A stretch of 64,000 nt of DNA from Marisediminitalea oceani (GTDB taxonomy: Bacteria; Pseudomonadota; Gammaproteobacteria; Enterobacterales; Alteromonadaceae), in NCBI RefSeq assembly GCF_003731635.1, contig NZ_RCUA01000014.1, positions 117,345 to 181,344 of the forward strand. Direction: 5' to 3'. The position numbers and the translations under genes are program-made. Of this stretch, positions 9,070 to 17,562 are shown one piece after another. The notes under the pieces are model-generated. The model was given only the letters and a program-made list of their open reading frames with translations. It was not told the origin of the DNA and made no database searches. The number at the start of each line of letters is the position of its first letter. The first letter of the stretch is position 1.

Positions 9070-9795
9070 ATGCTTTCAACTCCTCAGTTACAACAGTTAA
9101 CCGAAACCAGACAGGTATTCCCTGTCCGGTTTGGCGGTAGCTTATGGCTACTCGATAGCCGAGCGGCGCTGTACTGGCCGGAACAGGACTGTCTGCTACT
9201 GGCCGACCTGCATTTTGAAAAAGGCAGTTACCTTTCGCAATATGCTTCGCCGGTGCCTCGTTACGACTCCAGGGCAACGCTGAAGAGCATTGCGACCCTG
9301 CTGGCATGTTACAAACCTGAGCGCGTGCTCTGTCTGGGTGATAGCTTCCATGATATTCACGCATTTGATCGCTTTTTAGCCGATGATGTCGCCCAACTTA
9401 AGGCGTTAGTGCTGAGTGTGAAAGAGTGGATTTGGCTGGAAGGGAACCATGATCCCCAGGTGCCTGAAGCGCTGGGTGGGCTGCGGGCCGAGAGTTATCC
9501 ACTCCGCACTCAGCAGGGCAGCCTGATTCATTGCCGGCATATTCCACAGCATAACAATGGCTTGCAGATTGTCGGTCACTTCCACCCTAAAGCCGGGTTT
9601 GCTTCAGGCAAGCGGCGTTTTAGCGGCAAAAGCCTGGTGACCACTGATACCCTGATGCTGATGCCGGCACTCGGTCAGTATACCGGTGGGTTGAATATAG
9701 AGGATGAGGTACTAACGGCACTGGCGCCTAAACCGCAGCGCCAGTGCTATGTATTGTGTGAGCAGCGCGTTATTGCGCTGCCTGCTGGTAGCTAG
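9070..9795 (+). CDS. pdeM: Ligase-associated DNA damage response phosphoesterase PdeM
   Basis: A 241-residue calcineurin-like metallophosphoesterase. The metal-binding motifs are in order: DLHFEKG (block I), LGDSFHD (block II), EGNHDP (block III) and VGHFHPKA (late His block). This matches the PdeM family (TIGR04123), the fourth member of the ligase-associated set, proposed to be an endonuclease or phosphoesterase acting on damaged ends. It starts 2 bp after the helicase stop, so the pair forms a tight operon. It is convergent with aguB, with only one base between the stop codons and no visible terminator. Confidence 0.9.
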   Translation: MLSTPQLQQLTETRQVFPVRFGGSLWLLDSRAALYWPEQDCLLLADLHFEKGSYLSQYASPVPRYDSRATLKSIATLLACYKPERVLCLGDSFHDIHAFDRFLADDVAQLKALVLSVKEWIWLEGNHDPQVPEALGGLRAESYPLRTQQGSLIHCRHIPQHNNGLQIVGHFHPKAGFASGKRRFSGKSLVTTDTLMLMPALGQYTGGLNIEDEVLTALAPKPQRQCYVLCEQRVIALPAGS

Positions 9796-9796
9796 G

Positions 9797-10690
9797 CTAA
9801 TCGCGCCAGCGTTTTACCAGATCATCGTAGGCGTCGATGCGGCGGTCGCGGAAGTAAGGCCAGATTCGCTTAACCTGTTCAGTGCGGGTCATATCCAGAT
9901 CCACCAGTAAGGTTTCTTCCTTATCACTGCTCGCCTGGGCAAGGATCTCACCCTGTGGACCGGCAACAAAGCTCTGTCCCCAGAACTGAATACCCGGATC
10001 GCCTTCGGTTGGCGATGTTTCAAAACCGGTGCGGTTAGCCACGATCACCGGCACCGAATTGGCTACGGCATGGGCACGCTGAATGGTGTGCCAGGCATCG
10101 TGCTGGCGCTTACGCTCATCTTCACTATCGGTCATGTCCCAACCGATGGCGGTGGGATAAAACAGAATTTCAGCACCGGCCATGGCCATCAGGCGCGCGG
10201 CTTCCGGGTACCACTGGTCCCAGCATACCAACACGCCCAGTTTACCCACACTGGTTTTAATCGGCTCAAAACCCATATCGCCTGGGGTAAAATAAAACTT
10301 CTCATAAAAACCCGGATCATCCGGAATGTGCATTTTGCGATACTTTCCGGCAATCTCGCGACTGCGGTCGAACACTACCGCAGTGTTGTGATAGAGCCCG
10401 GAGCCGCGTTTTTCAAACAATGAGGTCACCAGCACGATATTGTGCTGTTCAGCGATTTCGCCAAAAAAGTCGGTCGCCGGGCCGGGAATCGGTTCGGCCA
10501 AATCAAAGGCGTCGGTATCTTCGTTCTGGCAGAAGTACAATGTGCTGTGCAGCTCTTGCAGTAAAATCAGCTCGGCGCCTTGTTCAGCCAGCTCGGCAAT
10601 TTTGGCCGCGCTTTTATTCCAGTTGGTGGCTTTATCGTTGTCGGCGACAGACTGTTGTACCAGCCCAACCTTTAAGGTGCGCTCAGACAT
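9797..10690 (-). CDS. aguB: N-carbamoylputrescine amidase
   Basis: A 297-residue nitrilase-superfamily enzyme that hydrolyses N-carbamoylputrescine to putrescine, CO2 and ammonia. The Glu-Lys-Cys triad is visible: E46 (LQELHS), K119 (YRKMHIPDDPGF) and C156 (VLVCWDQWYPEAARL). It overlaps aguA by eight bases (ATGTCTGA contains the aguB start and aguA stop), so the two are translationally coupled and together turn agmatine into putrescine. Length and motifs match plant and Pseudomonas AguB closely. Confidence 0.95.
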   Translation of the reverse strand: MSERTLKVGLVQQSVADNDKATNWNKSAAKIAELAEQGAELILLQELHSTLYFCQNEDTDAFDLAEPIPGPATDFFGEIAEQHNIVLVTSLFEKRGSGLYHNTAVVFDRSREIAGKYRKMHIPDDPGFYEKFYFTPGDMGFEPIKTSVGKLGVLVCWDQWYPEAARLMAMAGAEILFYPTAIGWDMTDSEDERKRQHDAWHTIQRAHAVANSVPVIVANRTGFETSPTEGDPGIQFWGQSFVAGPQGEILAQASSDKEETLLVDLDMTRTEQVKRIWPYFRDRRIDAYDDLVKRWRD

Positions 10691-11732
10691 AACGGGTCAC
10701 TCCTGAGTTTAATTGGTGAATGACATCGGTTTTTAAGGTGTTACAGGGGACCTGCATGGAAATGCAATGCAGGCTGCCAAACTGTTGAACCAGCGTAGCA
10801 CAATTAACCGGCACTATTTCGTGATGCGGAAAAGCCTGTTGCATCACCGCTACTGCCTCACTGTCTTCAGGCTGGCCGTAAACCGGTAATAAAACGGTAT
10901 GATTACAGATAAGGTAATTCGCATAAGATGCCGGCAATCTGTCGCCATCGTCGTTAAACATGGCCGGTAAGGGCAGTAAATAGCGGGTATGATCAGGTAA
11001 AGCTTCAGCGCATTCCTGTACCAGCGCAGATAAGCCCTGATAATGGCTGTCTTCCGGGCGATTTGCGGCCGCCTGGATCACCAGGCCGCTGGTGGGCGTG
11101 AAACGCACCAGTGTGTCAATATGACCATCGGTATCGTCGCCTTCGAGGTGCCCGTGGGCAAATATCGACAGCTGCGCACAGCCCAGATAAGCGGTAAATT
11201 CCTCCCGGTACGCATCGCCGCTCATATCGCCGTTTCGGGCAGGGTTATAGAGGCAGGATGCGGTGGATAGCAGGTGACCGCTTTCGTCAATTTCTAACGC
11301 ACCACCTTCAGCTACAATCGCTGACGTACGCAGTTTTTCGCGGCAAAGTGGTGCCAGATAACGCTGATTGACCAGATTATCCTTGCTGGCGTCAAACTTA
11401 TTGCCCCAGCCATTAAAGGTAAACTCTACCGGGTAGGGGGCTTCTGGATTGCCGCAGCTTAAAAATGCAAAATCCCGTGCCCAGGTATCATTGTAATCAG
11501 CTTTAATTAGCATCACCCGGGCATCGGCTGCCAGTCGGCTTTCCACATCGTCCATATCTTCTTCGCGGCACAACAATAGAACACCGGCTTGATTGGCGTT
11601 GACAATGCGGATGATAGACAGATAAGTTTGACGAGCATCTTCCAGCCACGGCGCCCAGTCAGTGTCCTGATGAGGCCAGGCCAGAATAACCGCTTCGCTG
11701 GCTTTCCATTCTGGGATAAGTGAGGTGGTCAC
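10683..11732 (-). CDS. aguA: Agmatine deiminase
   Basis: A 349-residue member of the peptidyl-arginine-deiminase-like family (guanidino-group modifying). It converts agmatine to N-carbamoylputrescine. Recognisable motifs are WPHQDTDW near the N terminus, NDTWARDFAF, EGGALEID, and the HGHLEGDDTDGHID loop carrying an active-site His. The catalytic Cys is near residue 323 in GSLHCISMQVP. It is the first gene of the aguA-aguB operon and its stop lies within the start of aguB. No biosynthetic arginine decarboxylase is in the window, so the source of agmatine is not shown. Confidence 0.95.
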   Translation of the reverse strand: MTTSLIPEWKASEAVILAWPHQDTDWAPWLEDARQTYLSIIRIVNANQAGVLLLCREEDMDDVESRLAADARVMLIKADYNDTWARDFAFLSCGNPEAPYPVEFTFNGWGNKFDASKDNLVNQRYLAPLCREKLRTSAIVAEGGALEIDESGHLLSTASCLYNPARNGDMSGDAYREEFTAYLGCAQLSIFAHGHLEGDDTDGHIDTLVRFTPTSGLVIQAAANRPEDSHYQGLSALVQECAEALPDHTRYLLPLPAMFNDDGDRLPASYANYLICNHTVLLPVYGQPEDSEAVAVMQQAFPHHEIVPVNCATLVQQFGSLHCISMQVPCNTLKTDVIHQLNSGVTRYV

Positions 11733-11814
11733 AGTGTTTCCTGATTAAGTACTTAACGGGGCAAGTATACGCTGTCGGCCCTTGTGGGCCAACAACTTAG
11801 GCGCAGGATGTTGG

Positions 11815-12525
11815 CTATTTTAAGTTTCTGCCGCCATTTAAATGCAGGGTCTGACCGGTGACATATTCAGCGGTGAGCAGATAGTTCACCGCTTTAACTG
11901 CTTCCTGCGCGCCGGGAACAAGACCCAACAGGTTTTTGTTGAGGGCCTTCTCGCGATATTCCTGAGTGTCGTCGTCGTTAAACATCACCAGTGACGGCGC
12001 AATGCTATTGACCTTTACGTACGGCGCATAAACCCGGGCAAACGACAGAGTAAGATTATGCAGCGCAGCTTTGCTCGCTGCATAAGCAATATGGTTTTCG
12101 CTGCCGGTGTCCTGCACATAGTCTGTCATGTGGATGATGTCTGCCAGCGTACCGTTTTCAGAATGCAACGCGTCTCTCAGGGCAAGGTTTAGTTGATAAG
12201 GTGCATTGGCATGTACCATCATCATGTCATGCATCAAATCGCCGGGTGCGGTTTCGGGATTTTCCGGCACCCAGTCAGACGCGTTGTGGATTATGCCGCG
12301 TAACTTTGGCGCAGTGCGTTTTATTTCTTCTATTGCTCGCGAAATACCCGCCTGAGTGCTAAAATCCGCCTCCAACACAATTGCACCGGCATTTTTCAGT
12401 TCGTCAACAGACGGCTTGTGTCGTCGGTATGTGATGATAACCGGTTGGTCGTTGGCCAGCAGATCCTGCGCAATCGCTAGTCCGAGACGCTGACTTCCAC
12501 CGGTGATGAGTATAGGTAAAGACAA
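11815..12525 (-). CDS. folM: Dihydromonapterin reductase (short-chain dehydrogenase)
   Basis: A 236-residue SDR with cofactor motif TGGSQRLG at residues 9-16, an NADP-favouring pocket (TYRRHK), the Asn-containing HNASDW, and active-site YAASK. The TGGSQRLG and HNAS-W signatures are those of FolM, which makes tetrahydromonapterin and has weak dihydrofolate reductase activity. The C-terminal TGQTLHLNGGRNLK matches the pteridine reductase-like group. It is divergent from folE with 144 bp between them, which fits a pterin role since FolE makes the precursor. Confidence 0.9.
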   Translation of the reverse strand: MSLPILITGGSQRLGLAIAQDLLANDQPVIITYRRHKPSVDELKNAGAIVLEADFSTQAGISRAIEEIKRTAPKLRGIIHNASDWVPENPETAPGDLMHDMMMVHANAPYQLNLALRDALHSENGTLADIIHMTDYVQDTGSENHIAYAASKAALHNLTLSFARVYAPYVKVNSIAPSLVMFNDDDTQEYREKALNKNLLGLVPGAQEAVKAVNYLLTAEYVTGQTLHLNGGRNLK

Positions 12526-12669
12526 AAAAATACCTCCGATAATTTTGGTACTAATTACGACTTTACACGGATTGCAGATCGTTTTAATAACAAATTAACA
12601 GGTTATTTTAATCCTAATCTGCGGTCTGGTTAGTATAAGCAGGGTTAGTCGTTGTTACGGAATGAGTGA

Positions 12670-13356
12670 ATGTTAGCAAAAGAAGCTGTAGTTGTGCGCG
12701 ATGCGGTAAAACTGGGCATTTCCAAAGAGGCGTTGCTGGTGCATGAAACACTGGTAGAAAAAGGCCTGGAAACACCTATGTTAGAAAATGGTCTGAGCGA
12801 CGAGGCAAAGCGCCAGCGGATAGAGAACGCCATGCGCGACGTGATGGAAACGCTCGGCCTTGATTTGTCTGATGACAGCCTGTCAGAGACGCCAGAGCGT
12901 ATCGCTAAAATGTATGTTGATGAAATATTCTCCGGCCTGGATTATCGTAAGTTTCCCAAGATCACCCAGATCGAAAACAAGATGCAGGTGGGTCAGCCGG
13001 TTCAGATAAGTGATATCAGCCTTACCAGTACCTGTGAACACCACTTTGTCACTATCGATGGGACTGCCACGGTAGCCTACATTCCAAAAGACACTGTGAT
13101 TGGTTTGTCTAAAATTAATCGTCTGGTAGGTTTCTTTGCCCAGCGCCCTCAGGTGCAGGAACGTCTGACTCAACAAGTGCTGGTGGCCTTACAGGCTCTG
13201 ACCGGTACCGAAGACGTGGCGGTAGTCATTAACGCTACGCATTATTGTGTAAAGGCCAGAGGCATACGCGATAGTCTTTCTTACACCAAAACATCGGCAC
13301 TGGGCGGCCAATTTCTTGCCGACCCACAACTGCGCCGGGAGTTTTTTGGCGGCTAG
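12670..13356 (+). CDS. folE: GTP cyclohydrolase I
   Basis: A 228-residue GTP cyclohydrolase I, which makes 7,8-dihydroneopterin triphosphate for folate and pterins. Zinc and active-site motifs are present: STCEHHF with Cys and His ligands, and the late HYCVKARG supplying the last Cys. The segment [20 protein letters not shown] is a strong FolE signature. The N terminus is about 13 residues longer than E. coli FolE, and the extra piece ([12 protein letters not shown]) resembles the following [13 protein letters not shown], as if that short helix were duplicated. No other start codon fits better than the ATG at 12670. Confidence 0.96.
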   Translation: MLAKEAVVVRDAVKLGISKEALLVHETLVEKGLETPMLENGLSDEAKRQRIENAMRDVMETLGLDLSDDSLSETPERIAKMYVDEIFSGLDYRKFPKITQIENKMQVGQPVQISDISLTSTCEHHFVTIDGTATVAYIPKDTVIGLSKINRLVGFFAQRPQVQERLTQQVLVALQALTGTEDVAVVINATHYCVKARGIRDSLSYTKTSALGGQFLADPQLRREFFGG

Positions 13357-13380
13357 CCACTTAAAGAAAAAGTTTAAAGC

Positions 13381-13416
13381 AAAAAGGGGATGCTGAAACA
13401 GCATCCCCTTTTTTGT
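13381..13416. terminator. Bidirectional terminator between folE and the zinc-ribbon gene
   Basis: A perfect inverted repeat AAAAAGGGGATGCTG / CAGCATCCCCTTTTT with a 3-nt loop. It has a T-run on the plus strand and the matching A-run upstream, so it can stop transcription from folE and from the opposing zinc-ribbon gene. Confidence 0.9.
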
Positions 13417-13426
13417 TTTTTGATGG

Positions 13427-13630
13427 TTATTTCGCGCCGTCTTCCTGTTCTGAAACGATAAGGTTAATTTGATCATTGATCCCGTTGGCAGCAATAATTT
13501 CGAGCTTTTGCTGACAGTGCTGACACGCATCGGACTGTTCCTTATACATGTCTAAAACGGTTTCTCTGGCTATGGCATTAATATAACCACAGCGAGGACA
13601 GCGATATTCCAAATAAGCCTGGCTTAGCAT
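13427..13630 (-). CDS. Small zinc-ribbon protein, function unknown
   Basis: A 67-residue protein with two CXXC pairs (CPRCGYI near residue 11 and CQHCQQK near residue 36) spaced as in a single zinc ribbon. The C-terminal part is short and acidic. There is no signal peptide. A plausible ribosome binding site (AGGAGC) lies upstream of the ATG. I do not recognise a named family; such proteins are common small nucleic-acid or protein-binding modules. It is convergent with folE across a shared terminator. Confidence 0.7.
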   Translation of the reverse strand: MLSQAYLEYRCPRCGYINAIARETVLDMYKEQSDACQHCQQKLEIIAANGINDQINLIVSEQEDGAK

Positions 13631-13951
13631 TTTCCGTTTGCTCCTTGTTTTACCGAAACAGTGATTCCTTCTCTAACAACCAAAATCTGGCTGCCCTGCT
13701 TCTTACTGTACCTGGGTATATAAGTGATACCCGACGCCCCATTATCTCAGTAATGAGCATATTTATGTGAAACGCAGCTTCACAATGCAAAGTATAGCAG
13801 CTCTGTGAAATGTCACCGGCGGATCGGGAACTTAATTGGTGATTTTTACTGTGTAAACGGCTGGTTGGATCAATTCGCGGCGGAATGTAACAGAAAAGGA
13901 GGCATGAAATTTACTTTATTCTGTTATCAGGCCTCCCTTTTTATGTTCTGG
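13631..13951. other. Intergenic region between the zinc-ribbon and amylosucrase genes
   Basis: This stretch holds the upstream region of the zinc-ribbon gene on its left side and the amylosucrase terminator at its right end. I see no additional gene or clear RNA element in it. Confidence 0.5.
13894..13942 (-). terminator. Probable amylosucrase terminator
   Basis: An imperfect inverted repeat with arms AAAAGGAGGC (13895-13903) and GCCTCCCTTTTT (13931-13942) lies just after the amylosucrase stop. The loop is long (about 27 nt) and the T-run on the minus strand is only four bases, so the call is moderate. Confidence 0.5.
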
Positions 13952-15901
13952 TTAGCTGAGTAACCAGTATTGTTGGTAAGGCGCTAAGTGTATGTCTGAG
14001 GCCTTATCGATGGGGTTGTTGCTAAGTAAGTCTGTTGCGGGTTTACCATCAAACACATCGAGAACGTTGCTCTGAAGAGTTTGTGGGTGCTCACTAAAGT
14101 TACACAGAGCCAACAGTTTTTGCCCATCATCTGCTACCCGGCAGTATACAAAGCAATGCTGGTTGGCAGTTTGTAAAATATGGGTGCGGGCCTTACCAAA
14201 CACAGCATGTTCTTTGCGCAAATTAATCAGCTGTTTGATTCCGGCAAAAATCGCTTTTTGGGTTTTTCGCTCGAGTGAGTCAGTGGCTGTTGGCGCAGCT
14301 TCAATATCGTCGATGTGTGCTGAGGTGACGGCAATTCTGTTTACCCAGCGATCATCGTGAGCTTTGGCCGGATCGTCACGATAACTGTAGTCATTAAGTA
14401 AACCCATTTCATCACCGGAATAAAGCAAAGGTATGCCGCCGATGCTCATAATTACCCCGTGAACCAGCATGATGCGACGCATAGCGGTGTCGATTGCCTG
14501 TTGATCATTGGCCTGTAACGCCCCTTCCAGGCCGCATAACGATGCCAGTGATCCACACACCCGGCAATCACCGTTTGACGGATTTTCTGCAAACGGCACG
14601 CCGTTGGCAAATGAGCCCTCGAAGCGACCGGTAAAGAACTGATTCAGGAAAAAGCGATGATCGTAGGGGTTAATGCCCAGTTGGTGGGCCACAGCGTCAT
14701 CAAAAGTCCAGCCGATATCATCATGGCAGCGTACATAGTTTACCCAGCTGCAATCCTGTTCAATAGCAAAGCTCTTTTGCATTGAACTGGTGAGCAGGCG
14801 CGTCTTGCGCGTAGCCAGGCTGTTCCAGATAAGGGCCATTAACAGTGGATTATAGGAAAGCTGGCATTCATCCTGACGAATATATTTAAGCACTTCGTCG
14901 GGGTGAACAATGGCTTCTGACTTAAACACCACCGCCGGTGCTGTGATTTGCAGGCAGCAGTTAAACGCCTGGATCAGTTTGTGTGCATTTGGCTGGTTTT
15001 CGCAGTTGGTGCCCATCTGCTTCCAGATGAAAGCCAGCGCATCCAGGCGTAATGCTGCGCAACCAATGTTTGCCAGAAACAACATTTCTTCGGTAATGGC
15101 GTTAAATACTGCCGGGTTGCTGTAGTTAAGATCCCACTGAAAACTGTTGAAGGTCGTCCAGACCCACTTTTGCATTGTCTCGTTCCAGGTAAAGCTGCCA
15201 CGGCGAACTTGCGGAAATATCTCACGCAGACTCTGCTCATACTGGTCGGGGATAGTGCGGTCATCAAACAGGTAGTAATAGTTCTGGTAATTTTCGTCGC
15301 CTGTCAGGGCGGCTTTTGCCCAGCGGTGTTCGTCGGAGGTGTGGTTAAATACAAAATCCAGGACCAGATTAATACCGGCATCCCGTAACGCTTTAGACAG
15401 CGCCTCGAGCTCTTTCATATTGCCCAGTACCGGGTTGACTTTACGATAGTCAGACACGGCATAACCGCCGTCGCTGTCACCTTCCGGCGAGGCATAAAGC
15501 GGCATAAGGTGCAGATAAGTAAGCCCGAGTGACTTAAAATAAGGGATCTTAGCCTGCAATTCGGTGAGGGTAGGGCCCATCAGATCCACATAGCAAGCCA
15601 TACCTACCTGGTTCTCTTGCTGGTGCCACAGCTTGTCATCGTGGCTTCTGGCCTTATCCAGGCGTTTGAGATCGGCTTTACGGTTTTTAAGCCCCATGGC
15701 CAGCGACAGCACCAACTGTGACAAATGATAATAACAGTCGAACTGATGTCCGTAGACATCCACATAACGTGTGAACAATTCGTGAAAGTGGCTGTTAAGA
15801 CGATTGGTGAAAAGCTTGAGATCGCGCTGTGACAAAAACGATAAGTCTAACCCTGCCAGTATTCTGCTCAGGCATTGTTCACTCGACGCCGCGTAATTCA
15901 T
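13952..15901 (-). CDS. Amylosucrase (GH13 subfamily 4)
   Basis: A 649-residue enzyme closely matching amylosucrase. Catalytic residues fall at the same places as in the Neisseria enzyme: nucleophile D287 (LRLDALAFIWK), acid/base E329 (FKSEAIVHPD) and transition-state Asp 394 (RCHDDIGWTF). The flanking FIWKQMGTNCEN, DECQLSYNPL and GDCRVCGS segments are family signatures. It cleaves sucrose, either extending an alpha-glucan and releasing fructose or simply hydrolysing sucrose. There is no signal peptide, so it acts on imported sucrose. The divergent ROK fructokinase would phosphorylate the fructose released. No sucrose transporter is in the window. Confidence 0.92.
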   Translation of the reverse strand: MNYAASSEQCLSRILAGLDLSFLSQRDLKLFTNRLNSHFHELFTRYVDVYGHQFDCYYHLSQLVLSLAMGLKNRKADLKRLDKARSHDDKLWHQQENQVGMACYVDLMGPTLTELQAKIPYFKSLGLTYLHLMPLYASPEGDSDGGYAVSDYRKVNPVLGNMKELEALSKALRDAGINLVLDFVFNHTSDEHRWAKAALTGDENYQNYYYLFDDRTIPDQYEQSLREIFPQVRRGSFTWNETMQKWVWTTFNSFQWDLNYSNPAVFNAITEEMLFLANIGCAALRLDALAFIWKQMGTNCENQPNAHKLIQAFNCCLQITAPAVVFKSEAIVHPDEVLKYIRQDECQLSYNPLLMALIWNSLATRKTRLLTSSMQKSFAIEQDCSWVNYVRCHDDIGWTFDDAVAHQLGINPYDHRFFLNQFFTGRFEGSFANGVPFAENPSNGDCRVCGSLASLCGLEGALQANDQQAIDTAMRRIMLVHGVIMSIGGIPLLYSGDEMGLLNDYSYRDDPAKAHDDRWVNRIAVTSAHIDDIEAAPTATDSLERKTQKAIFAGIKQLINLRKEHAVFGKARTHILQTANQHCFVYCRVADDGQKLLALCNFSEHPQTLQSNVLDVFDGKPATDLLSNNPIDKASDIHLAPYQQYWLLS

Positions 15902-15993
15902 CAGTATTCTCCAGCCAACTGACTTGCTTCAGGTGGTTTTACAAAAGTTTCACAAATTTGTTTACAGCAAAACTAAGCTTTGCTAGCTTTAAT

Positions 15994-16007
15994 CTTAAAC
16001 GATTAAG
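15994..16007. promoter_or_regulatory. Candidate LacI-type operator between amylosucrase and fructokinase
   Basis: CTTAAACGATTAAG is palindromic at 12 of 14 positions with the central CG typical of LacI/GalR-family operators. It lies in the 395-bp AT-rich gap between the two divergent sucrose genes, where a shared operator would be expected. A regulator gene is not in the window. The remainder of 15902-16296 shows AT-rich promoter-like sequence and no gene. Confidence 0.4.
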
Positions 16008-16296
16008 TTAATTTAGCAAGAAATTTACAAGTAAATATCTATCGAAAGTCATGGCTTACTGGTAAGGGCTTTATTTGATTACTAATTTCTTAATTTAAGT
16101 TAAAAGATTAAGTTTTTGTGTTTGTGTTATTTTTGTTAATTGTCGGCTTCTGGTTGTGCAGGCACAATCTTTGGCCTGATACTTAACACGCAGCAAACTC
16201 AACGGATATAAATTCAACCGAAACGATGTCATGATAATCCGCAGCAATACTGTGGGTTTATTGAACAACGCTTGCAGAACTTTGAGGCAATAGCAG

Positions 16297-17181
16297 ATGG
16301 CGTTAACTGATCCTTATTACGCGGTGATTGAAGCCGGCGGTACCAAATTTAACTGTGCAGTAGTGACTCCCGGGCGCGATATCATGGCGGAAATTCGCAT
16401 TCCAACCACAACCCCCGAAGAGACCTTAGCTAAAACGGTGGCGTTTTTTCAGCAGCAGCGTGACGCGGGCCATGCTTTTACTCAGATGGGGATTGCCAGT
16501 TTTGGCCCCCTGGATCTGAATCCTGCGTCGGCCACCTATGGTTACATAACAAAAACACCCAAGCCAGACTGGAGTCATACCAATTTAGCTGGTCACCTTG
16601 CTGCTCAACTGGCGTGTGAAGTGACCATTGATACCGATGTTAACGGTGCGGCGCTGGGCGAATATCGCTGGGGCGCTGCTCAGGATACCAACGTGGCGGT
16701 ATATGTTACAGTAGGCACCGGTGTGGGCGGCGGCGTGGTAATCAACGGCAAACCCTTGCACGGACTGGTGCATCCGGAAATTGGTCACATGCTGGTGCAG
16801 CCTCCTGCTGGCATTCAGGGTGTGTGCCCCTTTCATCAAAACTGTGTTGAAGGGTTAGCTTCGGGTACCGCGCTGGGCAAAATATGGTCGCAGCCTTCTG
16901 ACACGTTTGCCGATGATCATCCGGGCTGGGATGGTCTCAGTGAAGTATTGGGAGATATGTGCCATAACCTGATGGTGACGTTAAGTGCTGAAAAAATCAT
17001 CCTGGGCGGCGGCGTGATGCAAAAACATGGCCTGGTTGAAAAAGTGATTGCGGCTGCCCGTGGCAAACTGAATGACTATATTGTTATGCCCGAAGGGATA
17101 AGCCTGGAAGACATCATTTGTTTACCAGGCCTGGAGACGCGCTCCGGGCTGTTTGGTGCATTGGCGTTACTGGACAGCTAA
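16297..17181 (+). CDS. ROK-family fructokinase
   Basis: A 294-residue ROK sugar kinase. The phosphate-binding loop is AGGTKFNCAV near residue 13, the second nucleotide motif is VGTGVGGGVV, and the zinc site combines EIGHM with CPFHQNCVEGLASG. The CPFH spacing and the short length match the fructokinase (Mak/ScrK-like ROK) branch rather than glucokinase. It would turn fructose into fructose-6-phosphate, fitting the divergent amylosucrase. The start ATG at 16297 is preceded by GAGG. Glucose or mannose as substrate cannot be excluded from sequence. Confidence 0.88.
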   Translation: MALTDPYYAVIEAGGTKFNCAVVTPGRDIMAEIRIPTTTPEETLAKTVAFFQQQRDAGHAFTQMGIASFGPLDLNPASATYGYITKTPKPDWSHTNLAGHLAAQLACEVTIDTDVNGAALGEYRWGAAQDTNVAVYVTVGTGVGGGVVINGKPLHGLVHPEIGHMLVQPPAGIQGVCPFHQNCVEGLASGTALGKIWSQPSDTFADDHPGWDGLSEVLGDMCHNLMVTLSAEKIILGGGVMQKHGLVEKVIAAARGKLNDYIVMPEGISLEDIICLPGLETRSGLFGALALLDS

Positions 17182-17561
17182 ATTTCGTAGAGCTCCAGTG
17201 GTAAGCCATCAGGATCGTTAAAGAAAGTGAAGCGGCGCTGGGTGTAAGGATCTACCCTGACCGGTTCACATTCAACCTGATGGCCGGCCAGATGTTTGAT
17301 AGCAGCATCGATATCCGAGACTTTAAACGCCAGGTGTCGAAGCCCCTGGGCTTCCGGCCGACTGGGTCTGGTTGGCGCACCGGGAAAAGAGAACAGCTCA
17401 ATCTGTGTGCCATCGGCTAACGCCAGGTCACATTTATAAGAATCGCGCTCAGCCCGGTAATTCTCAGCCACTACCTGAAACCCCAGCACCTGTTGATAAA
17501 ACGCCTTGGATGTTGGGTAATCGTTACAGATAATGGCTACGTGGTGTATAGCGTTAAACAT
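17178..17561 (-). CDS. VOC-family protein, YaeR / glyoxalase-like
   Basis: A 127-residue vicinal-oxygen-chelate protein of the YaeR type. It opens with MFNAIHHVAIICNDY, where the His is a metal ligand, and ends FTFFNDPDGLPLELYEI with the closing Glu ligand. The longer frame starting at 17615 adds 18 residues that lie inside the upstream gene; the ATG at 17561 is preferred because AGGAAG sits about 8 bases upstream. It begins one base after the aldo/keto reductase stop, so the two form an operon. The substrate is unknown. Its last four codons overlap the end of the convergent fructokinase gene. Confidence 0.85.
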   Translation of the reverse strand: MFNAIHHVAIICNDYPTSKAFYQQVLGFQVVAENYRAERDSYKCDLALADGTQIELFSFPGAPTRPSRPEAQGLRHLAFKVSDIDAAIKHLAGHQVECEPVRVDPYTQRRFTFFNDPDGLPLELYEI

Positions 17562-17562
17562 A

